The position numbers and the translations under genes were made by a program. A stretch of DNA of 64,000 nucleotides from JAWKRB01 sp041389885. GTDB taxonomy: Bacteria > Myxococcota_A > Polyangia > Polyangiales > Ga0077539. Location: NCBI GenBank assembly GCA_041389885.1, contig JAWKRB010000005.1:124001-188000 (forward strand). Reading direction: 5' to 3'. Below, in pieces: positions 51,507 through 59,160 of the stretch. How positions within the stretch are numbered: the first letter of the stretch is position 1; every line of letters begins with the position of its first letter. The notes below the pieces were generated by a model. It made no database searches, had not been told where the DNA came from, and saw nothing but the letters and a program-made list of their open reading frames with translations.

Positions 51507-51802
51507 ATGAGTGACCTCCGCCCCGCCCTCGCGGCCGCCCTGCGCGCGCTCGCCACCGATCGCGCGCTGTGCTGGGTCATGTGGCAGGGCGAGCGGCTGC
51601 TGCTCGCGCCCGTGACCGACGTGTGGCTCGCCGCGGGCGTCGGCGACGCGCTCCTCGCCGCCGGGCGGGGCTACCGCGTCGCGACCTTGACCGGGCGCCG
51701 ACAGCGATACGGCAAGGCCGCGCGGTGCTGGTGGCCGATGGGGTGACGGTCATCGAAGATCGTCGCGTGCGCGCGGTCGTGCTCGAGCGACACCCGCGCT
51801 GA
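51507..51802 (+). pseudogene. Small hypothetical protein, one-base frameshift
   Basis: ATG 51507: LRPALAAALRALATDRALCW, VWLAAGVGDALLAAGRGYRV. At about 51718-51724 the frame is lost; the neighbouring frame continues naturally as AVLVADGVTVIEDRRVRAVV to the stop at 51800-51802. Restoring one base gives a 98-aa protein. No family recognised. It is preceded by the dispersed repeat, which may provide or contain its upstream signals. Confidence 0.6.
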
Positions 51803-52050
51803 GGCGCGACCGCACGCTCGCGCACGCTGCCGACGCGTGAGGTCGCTGCGTGCGATCCACGAGGTCATGGTCGTACGTGAGCGTCGACGGCCTCCAACCG
51901 CCCCCGGCGTCAAGCTGCGGTGGCGCGCCCGGTCGAACACTTCGCGATCTGGGGAATCTGCCTGCTCCGCGCCGTGGTAGCCGTGGTGATGGTGCACGAC
52001 GTCGGTACATGGAGCCGCGCCTCGATGGCCGTTCACCCACGGAGCACTCG

Positions 52051-52746
52051 ATGACGGTAGAGCGAACCTTCCTCGAACGACGGGACCTCGACGACCAGGA
52101 GGCCGAGTGGCGACGCGTCGACGAGAACGCCGCCGAAGACGCCGCGGATCTCCGCGCGCAGGTGGTCGGTACGGACCACCCGGTGCTGTGGCGCGTCCGC
52201 GCGGGCGCGCGGGTCGATGCCTGGATCGCGACGGGGCCCTGGGCGCTCCCCGACGGGGGCGACCCGATGATGGAGAGCCTGGTGTTCCTGAAGGGGTGTC
52301 ACCCGCTCGCGCTGGGGGTCGCGGCGCGTGAGGTCGCGCGCCTCGTCGAGCACCTCGCGCCCGCGTCATGCCGTGACGCGCTCGCGGTCTTCGACGCGCG
52401 GCTCAGCGGCTCGATCGACCGCGCGGCCACGCGAGACGCGCACGCGGCGATCGTCGCGGAGGTCGACGCGGCGCAGGCGGCGCACAACGACGCGGTGGCG
52501 CGCTTTGGGCGCAGGGGCCCCGAGGTGAAGCCCGCGAAGACCACGCTCCACGCCGTTCTCGGCGCGCTCCACGCGGCGCAGGCCCTGACCCAAGACGACG
52601 CGGGCCGCGCGCTGGAGGAGCTGACGAGCGCGGAGTCGTGCGTGAGCAAGGTCGCGCCGGGGTCGTTCCAGCGCCCTGTGGAGGACGCGCGCGAGGCGCT
52701 GTTCGGCGCGCTCGGCCTGCGGTCTCCGCGAGCGGTCAGCGCGTGA
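52051..52746 (+). CDS. Hypothetical 231-aa protein
   Basis: ATG 52051. No recognised family. The first about 100 residues are mixed alpha/beta (FLERRDLDDQEAEWRRVDEN, DHPVLWRVRAGARVDAWIAT, MMESLVFLKGCHPLALGVAA); the remainder is strongly helical and Ala-rich with coiled-coil character (AHAAIVAEVDAAQAAHNDAV, LGALHAAQALTQDDAGRALE). No signal peptide or membrane segment. The 248-bp region upstream (51803-52050) has no other gene. Single gene on this strand before the zinc-ribbon gene 151 bp later. Confidence 0.65.
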   Translation: MTVERTFLERRDLDDQEAEWRRVDENAAEDAADLRAQVVGTDHPVLWRVRAGARVDAWIATGPWALPDGGDPMMESLVFLKGCHPLALGVAAREVARLVEHLAPASCRDALAVFDARLSGSIDRAATRDAHAAIVAEVDAAQAAHNDAVARFGRRGPEVKPAKTTLHAVLGALHAAQALTQDDAGRALEELTSAESCVSKVAPGSFQRPVEDAREALFGALGLRSPRAVSA

Positions 52747-52897
52747 TCGCCCGGCATTCCTCGCCCCCGCATCCCGCGCCCGCAACTCCCCCGCGTTCCA
52801 CGAACTCGGATGGGAACGCTCCAGACTCCATTGGGACCTTGAAAGGGATCGATCTGGCGACAACACGGTCCGCGCGGGGGGCTAGAATGTGCACCTC

Positions 52898-53500
52898 ATG
52901 AGCGCACCGATCCTCTGCGCGCAGTGCGGCGCCTCCCTCCCCGCGCACGCCGCGTCCGTCGCCGCGACGTGCACCTTCTGCGGCACCACCTCGGCGCCCC
53001 GCCCTCGCGTGGTCGAGCGGGTGGTCGAGCGGGTGGTCGTCGTGGCGGCGGAGCCGGCGCCCGCGGAGAGCTCGCTGCCCGCGTGTCCGCGCTGCGCGAA
53101 GGCGATGTCGCAGGTGCGCGGCGGCGGGGTCGAGGTGCTCGCCTGCGGCAAGTGCGGCGGCGCCCTGCTCACCCCCGAGCAGCTCCTCGCGCTGCAGCGC
53201 GAGCGCAACGACGAGCTCGCGCGCGCGGTGCAGCTGGTCTCGCTGGTCTACGGGCGCCTGGAGCCTCGGAGCGCGGTGCTCTCGTGCCCGACCTGCCAGG
53301 GCCCGCTTCGCCTGGAGGAGATCGAGGGCAGCGTGCACCTCATTCACGTCTGCGACGCGCACGGGACCTTCTTCGAGCAGAGCGCGCTCGACACCTACAT
53401 CGACCTGTGGAGCGAGCGGCGCGTCGGCGAGATCGACGACGAGACGCTGGAGTCGATGGGCGTGCGCCGCAAGGGCTTCTTCGGCTTCTTCAAGGGCTGA
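52898..53500 (+). CDS. Zinc-ribbon protein (zf-TFIIB-like)
   Basis: 200 aa from ATG 52898. Three CxxC-type zinc ribbons: CAQCGASL...CTFCGTT (residues about 6-31), CPRCAKAM...CGKCGGALL (about 62-88) and CPTCQGPL...CDAHGTFF (about 129-155); the second and third resemble the transcription-factor zinc-finger family PF13453. A Val/Arg repeat (VVERVVERVVVV) links the first and second. The C terminus is RRKGFFGFFKG. Probably cytoplasmic, role unknown; such proteins can bind nucleic acids or act as metal-dependent scaffolds. Convergent with the propeller-like gene. Confidence 0.85.
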   Translation: MSAPILCAQCGASLPAHAASVAATCTFCGTTSAPRPRVVERVVERVVVVAAEPAPAESSLPACPRCAKAMSQVRGGGVEVLACGKCGGALLTPEQLLALQRERNDELARAVQLVSLVYGRLEPRSAVLSCPTCQGPLRLEEIEGSVHLIHVCDAHGTFFEQSALDTYIDLWSERRVGEIDDETLESMGVRRKGFFGFFKG

Positions 53501-53509
53501 GCGCCGCGC

Positions 53510-54529
53510 TCACCCCGGCGCGCCGAGGCGGTGAAGGTCGACGAGCTCGATCGAGGCAGGGCCGCCGGCGATCCAGAGCCCCGACGTGGTGGTGGCGCCC
53601 GCCTCGAGGCGGGTCTGGGTGCCGCGGGTCATCGTGGCGAGGGTCTCGCCGGTGAGGCTGAGCCGCCGGAGCTCGCGCTGCTCCTGCCACACGAGCTCGC
53701 CCGGCAGCCCGAAGGTGGTGAGCTGCGCGGGCTCGATGCGCCCGATCACCGCGCCGTCTCGCTCGCGCACCACGAAGGACGGCAACGAGTGCCCCGGCGC
53801 GTGGAACTGCAGGAGCAGGTGCTCCCCCTGCCGCGTGGTGCGCGGCGACCAGCCCCACTGCCGCGGGACCTCGCAGGGGGCGCGCTCCTCGCGTCCCGTC
53901 GCGAGCTCGTGGCGCACGAGCGCGCCGTCGACGACGTAGACCAGCGCGAGGCCGTCGCCTGAGAAGATCACCCCGTCGGGGGTGTTGGCGAAGCTGCCGC
54001 GACCGAGGTCCACGCTGCGGCGGTGCGCGCCGTCGAGGGTGTACAGCTCGATCGTGCCCGTCGGCGAGCGCCCCGGGTCCGAAGACACCGCGACGTGGGT
54101 GGACGACGCGGCGACCGCGCGCACGAAGCCCTGCGGCGCAGGGGGACGCAGCGTCGCGCGCACCGCGCCGCTCGACGCGTCGAAGACCGCCGCCACGGCC
54201 TCGACGTCGTCAGCGCCGCGCGTCGTGCCCACCACGACCCCGGGCGAGGCGCAGACCAGCTTCTGCATCGGCGCCGCGGTGGCGCGGCTGTCGGCGACCC
54301 TTCGCGCGCGCAGGTCGAAGCGCTCGAGGGAGCGCTGCCCGTCGCCCCAGAGCCACGCGGTGTCGTCGCCGTCGAGGGCGAGGGCGGCGACGTGGCCGCG
54401 GAGCTTCTGGTACGGGGGCGTCGGTCGGGGTCGCGCGGGGGGCATCGCCGGGTTGTCGCACGAGGGCGGCGGCGGCGCAGCTTCGGGCCAGCGCTGCACC
54501 GCGCGTCGAGCGCCCGCGGGGGCGTTCAC
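53510..54529 (-). CDS. Beta-propeller-like protein, third gene of a coupled operon
   Basis: 339 aa from GTG 54529, which overlaps the stop of the FGE-fold gene (GTGA). No clear signal peptide at this start; a Met at 54445 is an alternative. Regular beta-strand repeats of about 40 residues (HVAALALDGDDTAWLWGDGQ, KLVCASPGVVVGTTRG, VRAVAASSTHVAVSSDPGRS, TPDGVIFSGDGLALVYVVDG, SGLWIAGGPASIELVDLHRL) suggest a six- or seven-bladed propeller. Context suggests it acts with the upstream FGE-fold protein. Location is uncertain: cytoplasmic unless an export signal is missed. Confidence 0.75.
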   Translation of the reverse strand: MNAPAGARRAVQRWPEAAPPPPSCDNPAMPPARPRPTPPYQKLRGHVAALALDGDDTAWLWGDGQRSLERFDLRARRVADSRATAAPMQKLVCASPGVVVGTTRGADDVEAVAAVFDASSGAVRATLRPPAPQGFVRAVAASSTHVAVSSDPGRSPTGTIELYTLDGAHRRSVDLGRGSFANTPDGVIFSGDGLALVYVVDGALVRHELATGREERAPCEVPRQWGWSPRTTRQGEHLLLQFHAPGHSLPSFVVRERDGAVIGRIEPAQLTTFGLPGELVWQEQRELRRLSLTGETLATMTRGTQTRLEAGATTTSGLWIAGGPASIELVDLHRLGAPG

Positions 54530-55515
54530 GGCCCGCGTCGGTGAGGGTCCCAGGCGCAGCGAAAGCCCGTGTCGCGGCGGCGCTCGCCGTTGCCGAAGGC
54601 CCCGCGCCAGGTGGTGCGCAACGCCCACGCCGGGGTGTTGTAGGCGCCGCCGCGGGTGACGCGCTCGCCGCCGAGCGCCGGGCCCCGGGGGTTCACCGCG
54701 AGCTCGCCGAAGGGCTCCCGCGCGTCGCGCTCGGCGCGGTCGAAGACCCACTCCTGCACGTTGCCCGCGAGGTCGAGCACCCCCTCGGGCGTCGCCCCGT
54801 CGGGGAACGACCCCACCGGCGCCGCGAGGGCGTGTCCGTCGTCGTCGCTGCGGCACCCCGGCGCGATGGCGCCGTGGTTCGCGCGCCCCGGGTCCCACTG
54901 AAAGCCCCAGGGAAAGGGCCTCCCCTCGCGCCCTCGCGCGGCGTGCTCCCACTCGGCGTCGGTGGGAAGCCGCGCGCCGATCCACGCGCAGTAGGTCACC
55001 GCGTCGCCCCAGCGCACCCCCGTCACCGGCAGCTCGGCCGCGCCGGTGTGCGGCGTGCCGGGCGCGTCGAGGGGATCCGCGCACACCCCCGCCCGCACGC
55101 AGCGCGCGTAGGCGTCGACGGTGACCTCCGTGCGGTCGAGCCCGAAGGGCGAGAGCCACACGGGCCGCGCGCCGATCTCGCGCGCGAAGAGCGACGGCGC
55201 GCACACCTCGGGCACGGGCTGGTCGAGGCACACCGTGAGCAAGAGCCGCGCGCGGAGGCGCAGTCCCGAAGACTCCCGGGGCTCTCCCAGGAGCTCCGCG
55301 AGGGCGCGCAGGTCTCTGCGGCACAGGGTGATCGCGTGATCGAGGGCGACCTGATCGGCGCCCACGCGGGTCTCTCCGCCCGCGAACCACACCACCGCGC
55401 CGGGGGAGACCTCGACGCGCGCGGCGCGCACCTCGCGGGGCGTCTGCGCGACGCCCACGCCGAGGGGCGCGAGGCCGAGCCCGAGCCCGAGGGCCGCGCG
55501 CGCGACGCGGGTCAC
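54526..55515 (-). CDS. FGE-fold (SUMF1-type) exported protein
   Basis: 329 aa; GTG 55515 overlaps the M20 gene stop. Signal peptide RVARAALGLGLGLAPLGVGV ending before AQ. The C-terminal about 220 residues are a standard SUMF1/FGE-type domain: VWLSPFGLDRTEVTVDAYAR, LPVTGVRWGDAVTYCAWIGA, RLPTDAEWEHAARGREGRPF, GVLDLAGNVQEWVFD, GGERVTRGGAYNTPAW, GFRCAWDP. The catalytic-cysteine segment of true FGEs is cysteine-free here, as in the other FGE-fold proteins of the window. The N-terminal about 100 residues are unassigned, with Cys pairs. The role may be binding or structural. Confidence 0.88.
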   Translation of the reverse strand: MTRVARAALGLGLGLAPLGVGVAQTPREVRAARVEVSPGAVVWFAGGETRVGADQVALDHAITLCRRDLRALAELLGEPRESSGLRLRARLLLTVCLDQPVPEVCAPSLFAREIGARPVWLSPFGLDRTEVTVDAYARCVRAGVCADPLDAPGTPHTGAAELPVTGVRWGDAVTYCAWIGARLPTDAEWEHAARGREGRPFPWGFQWDPGRANHGAIAPGCRSDDDGHALAAPVGSFPDGATPEGVLDLAGNVQEWVFDRAERDAREPFGELAVNPRGPALGGERVTRGGAYNTPAWALRTTWRGAFGNGERRRDTGFRCAWDPHRRGP

Positions 55516-56684
55516 GACGCCGCGAAGGCCTCGCGGAGCTCGGCGCGGAGGCCAGGGTCGAGGGCCACGGCGGCGCCGGTGCGGGCCATGGCCTTGGCCG
55601 CGACGAGCATCGCGTCGAGCCCGCGGTCGGAGCGCGCGGCGTCGGCGAAGGCGTGCTGGTGACAGAGGGTCTCGCCCTCGTCGCAGATCGCGAGCCAGGG
55701 GTGAATCGCGGGCACGGCGTGGCTCACGTCGCCCATGTCGGTGCTCCCGGTGCCCACGCGCTCGTCGGTGTCTCGCGGTGCGCGGCCGAGGGCGCGGAGC
55801 TGCTCGGCGAAGACCCGCGCGAGGGGGAGGTTGTTGCGCATGTCCTTGTAGCCGCGGCGGGGGGTGAGGGTCACCGCGACGTCGCAGGCCATGGCCGCGG
55901 CGCGGGCGCAGCGCTCGACGATGGCGCGCACCCGCGCGAGCTCGGGGAGCGTGCGGGCGCGCACCGAGAACTCGCACGACGCGCGCTCGGGGATGATGTT
56001 CACGGCCTGTCCGCCGTCGGTGATGTAGCCGTGCACGCGCACGCCGTCGCGAAAGTGAACGCGCTGCGAGTCGATGAGACTGAAGGTCTGCATGCACGCC
56101 GTGAGCGCGCTCGACCCGTCCCACGGGGCCGCCGCGGCGTGGGCGGGGACCCCCTTGAATTCCATCTGAATCCAGAGGTTCGCGAGGGTGGGGTGGGCGA
56201 CCAGGTCGCGGTCGAAGGGGTGGAACATCATCGCCGCGTCGAGGCCCTCGAAGACCCCACGCTCGGCGAGGATCACCTTGCCCCCGCCGCCCTCCTCCGC
56301 GGGCGTGCCGATGAGCTCGACGGTGGCGCCGAGCCGCTTCGCGTGGGGCGCGAGGGTGAGAAACGCGCCCACGGCGCCGGCGGCGATGAGGTTGTGCCCG
56401 CAGGCGTGCCCGATCTCGGGGAGCGCGTCGTACTCGGCGAGGAAGGCCACGCGCACGGGGCCGTCGCCCGCGCGGGCGCGCAGGGCGGTGTCGAGGCCGC
56501 CCAGGGGCGCCTCGACGGCGTAGCCCTCGGCGGCGAGGCGCTCGGAGACCCACGCGGCGGCGCGGCGCTCTTCGAAGCGGAGCTCGGGGTGGGCGTGGAT
56601 GCGCAGGGAGAGTTCGCGCAGCGCGTCGCGTCGCGCGTCAACACCCTCGTCGAGCGCGCGGGAGAGGTCATCGAGCGGTCCCAT
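55512..56684 (-). CDS. M20 family amidohydrolase (AbgB/amidohydrolase-like)
   Basis: 390 aa from ATG 56684. Binuclear zinc hydrolase: HPELRFEERRAAAWV, AEYDALPEIGHACGHN (metal-binding Asp/His region), GTPAEEGGGGKVILAERGVF (catalytic/metal Glu pair), AMMFHPFDRD, and the dimerisation-domain sequence KGVPAHAAAAPWDGSSALTA. C-terminal GTGSTDMGDVSHAVPAIHPW completes the family pattern. It cleaves an acyl-amino-acid or p-aminobenzoyl-glutamate-type amide; the substrate is unknown. First gene of the coupled three-gene operon (GTGA overlaps). No export signal, so cytoplasmic. Confidence 0.93.
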   Translation of the reverse strand: MGPLDDLSRALDEGVDARRDALRELSLRIHAHPELRFEERRAAAWVSERLAAEGYAVEAPLGGLDTALRARAGDGPVRVAFLAEYDALPEIGHACGHNLIAAGAVGAFLTLAPHAKRLGATVELIGTPAEEGGGGKVILAERGVFEGLDAAMMFHPFDRDLVAHPTLANLWIQMEFKGVPAHAAAAPWDGSSALTACMQTFSLIDSQRVHFRDGVRVHGYITDGGQAVNIIPERASCEFSVRARTLPELARVRAIVERCARAAAMACDVAVTLTPRRGYKDMRNNLPLARVFAEQLRALGRAPRDTDERVGTGSTDMGDVSHAVPAIHPWLAICDEGETLCHQHAFADAARSDRGLDAMLVAAKAMARTGAAVALDPGLRAELREAFAAS

Positions 56685-56715
56685 GGAGGGATCGCATAGC
56701 ACCGGGCGCGGCGAA

Positions 56716-59118
56716 TCAGAAGCAGCGGAACACGCCGACCTCGGACCAGGCCACCCACGAGGGCGACGAGGTCGTGGTCACGCGGACGTAGCGGGCGCTG
56801 ACGTTCTGTCCGAAGTCGAAGCTGTAGGTCCCGCCGTTGGACATGACTTGAGAGATGGTCCGCACGTTGGTGAAGCTCGAGCCGTTGCTGCTCACCGACA
56901 CCACGTGGACCACGTTCGCCGGAGACGGCGACTGGTCGGGGATCAGGGTGATCCCGCGGATGGGCATGACCTCGCGGAGGTCGACCTGCCACCAGCGCTG
57001 GGGGTAGGTGCCGGCGTTCCACCCCGTGCAGCGGTTGCCGTCGTTGGCCCGCGTGGCGACCTGGCCGCTCCACGCGCTCTGCGCCGTCGCCACGCCCAGG
57101 GGCGCGACGTTGGTGCAGCCCGCCACGGGCGAGGGCACCGGCGCGCTGTTGCCGCAGGTCACCGAGCAGAGCCCCGCGTAGCAGCTCTGCCCGCCGGGGC
57201 AGGCGTTGCCGCAGCGGCCGCAGTTCGCGCGGTCCTGCGCGAGGGTCGACTCGCAGCCGTTGGCGGCGTTGTTGTCGCAGTTCGCGAAGCCCGTCGCGCA
57301 GCTCGCCACGACGCACGCGCTCGCCACGCAGGCCGCCGTCCCGTTGCTCACCGAGCACGCCCTCCGGCACGCGCCGCAGTTCGCCGCGCTGGTGCGCGTG
57401 TCGACCTCGCAGCCGTTGGAGGGGTTGCCGTCGCAGTCGGCGAAGCCCGCCGCGCAGGTGTACGCGCAGGCCCCCGCGGCGCAGCTCGCCACGCTGTTGG
57501 GCCGCGCCGCGCAGGCGCGCCCGCAGGCCCCGCAGTGGGCGACGCTCGTGCGCGTGTCGGTCTCGCACCCGTTCGAGAGGTTGCCGTCGCAGTCCCCGAA
57601 GGACGCGTCGCAGGTGTACGCGCAGCTCCCTGCGGCGCAGCGAGTCTGCGCGTTGTTGCGCGAGGCGCAGCGGGCGTTGCAGCCGCCGCAGTGGTCCGTC
57701 GACGAGGTCACGTCGACCTCGCAGCCGTTGCCCGGCAGCCCGTCGCAGTCGGCGCGCCCGGTCGCGCACGCGGTGAGGGTGCAGCTCCCGGCGACGCACA
57801 TCCCCGCGCCGCCGCTGGGCATGCACGCGCGGCCGCATCCGCCGCAGTGGCTGTTGCTCGTGCGGGTGTCGACCTCGCAGCCGTTCGACTCGACCCCGTC
57901 GCAGTCGGCGAAGCCCGTGGTGCACACGCGCTGGCAGGCGCGCGCGGCGCACACGACGAGGGTGTTGGGCGTCGACGCGCAGGCGGCGCCGCACCCGCCG
58001 CAGTGCGAGGTGCTGCTGCGCAGGTCGGCCTCGCAGCCGTTGGTCGCGTTGCCGTCGCAGTCGCCGTAGTCGGCGTCGCAGCTCCCGACGGCGCAGCGGC
58101 CCATGTCGCAGCGCGCCGTGGCGTTGGCGGGGTCGCAGCGCACGCCGCAGGCGCCGCAGTGCTCGGTCGACGCGCGGAGGTCGACCTCGCAGCCGTTCGA
58201 CTCGACCCCGTCGCAGTCGGCGAAGCCCTGCTCGCAGGTGTACGCGCAGCGCCCGCCGTCGCAGCGCGCGGCGGTGTGCGGGCGCGCCTCGCAGCTCCGG
58301 CCGCAGCCGCCGCAGTGCGCGAGGGCGCTCGAGGTGTCGGTCTCGCAGCCGTTCATCCCGTCGGAGTCGCAGTCGGCGTAGGGGGCCGTGCACATGCCCA
58401 CCGCGCAGGTGCCGTTGGCGCAGGCGGGGGAGGCGTTGGGCACCGAGCAGCTCTGCCCGCACGCGCCGCAGTGCGCGGTGTTGGCCTGGGGGTCGACGCA
58501 GCCGCCGTTGCAGCAGGTCTGCCCCGTGGGGCACGCGCGCATGGAGTTGCACCCCGCGACGCAGAGGTTGCCCACGCAGAGGGTGCCCGCGGGGCAGTGC
58601 GCGTCGACCACGCACTCGACGCAGGCGCGGGTGCCCGGGTCGCACCGCAGCGGACGCGTCGTCACGCCGCCCTCGGAGGGGGCGCCCGCGTCGCCGTCGG
58701 AGGTGGTGCCGCAGGCGTCGTCGTCCTGGCAGCCCGAGAGGCAGCGGCGCTGGGTGGTGTCGCAGTATTGTCCTGCGCTGCAAGCGTTTCGCTCGGCGGT
58801 GCAGCCCACGCAGCGGCGCGTGTCGAGGGCGCACACCGGGCCGTCGGCGGAGCCCGCGCAGTCGTCGTCGCCGCGGCACATGCCGGGCATCTGGGCGTCT
58901 TCAGGCCCGAGGTCGGGGGCGACGTCGACGAGGTCCATGGGCGGGGGCGCGTCGACGACGTCAGGGGCGACGAGGTCGTCGGCGACGATGTCCATCGCCG
59001 CGCTCGCGTCCATCGCGTCGATCGCGGCGTCGACCGGCGCGGGGCCCCCCACCACCGACTGGCTGTTGGAGCACGCAGACACGAGCGCGAGAACCAGCCC
59101 GAAGCGAAGCACACGCAT
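56716..59118 (-). CDS. 800-aa Cys-rich lipoprotein with NGCE repeats and discoidin-like C terminus
   Basis: Signal MRVLRFGLVLALVSAC (lipobox VSAC), an Asp/Ala/Val/Met linker to residue about 80, several Cys modules (CRGDDDCAGSADGPVC, CNSMRACPTGQTCCNGGC), then about eleven tandem DCDG...NGCEVD...CGGCGRxC units of about 40 residues. The last about 140 residues form an F5/8 type C (discoidin) domain: NVAPLGVATAQSAWSGQVAT, DGNRCTGWNAGTYPQRWWQV, DLREVMPIRGITLIPD, ARYVRVTTTSSPSWVAWSEV. This C-terminal domain usually binds carbohydrates or lipids, suggesting a cell-surface adhesin. Close relative of 26046-28655 with a different C-terminal module. Confidence 0.9.
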   Translation of the reverse strand: MRVLRFGLVLALVSACSNSQSVVGGPAPVDAAIDAMDASAAMDIVADDLVAPDVVDAPPPMDLVDVAPDLGPEDAQMPGMCRGDDDCAGSADGPVCALDTRRCVGCTAERNACSAGQYCDTTQRRCLSGCQDDDACGTTSDGDAGAPSEGGVTTRPLRCDPGTRACVECVVDAHCPAGTLCVGNLCVAGCNSMRACPTGQTCCNGGCVDPQANTAHCGACGQSCSVPNASPACANGTCAVGMCTAPYADCDSDGMNGCETDTSSALAHCGGCGRSCEARPHTAARCDGGRCAYTCEQGFADCDGVESNGCEVDLRASTEHCGACGVRCDPANATARCDMGRCAVGSCDADYGDCDGNATNGCEADLRSSTSHCGGCGAACASTPNTLVVCAARACQRVCTTGFADCDGVESNGCEVDTRTSNSHCGGCGRACMPSGGAGMCVAGSCTLTACATGRADCDGLPGNGCEVDVTSSTDHCGGCNARCASRNNAQTRCAAGSCAYTCDASFGDCDGNLSNGCETDTRTSVAHCGACGRACAARPNSVASCAAGACAYTCAAGFADCDGNPSNGCEVDTRTSAANCGACRRACSVSNGTAACVASACVVASCATGFANCDNNAANGCESTLAQDRANCGRCGNACPGGQSCYAGLCSVTCGNSAPVPSPVAGCTNVAPLGVATAQSAWSGQVATRANDGNRCTGWNAGTYPQRWWQVDLREVMPIRGITLIPDQSPSPANVVHVVSVSSNGSSFTNVRTISQVMSNGGTYSFDFGQNVSARYVRVTTTSSPSWVAWSEVGVFRCF

Positions 59119-59160
59119 GGGCGGATGATCGTCGGGGGGCGAGGCGATGGCAACCCGCGC

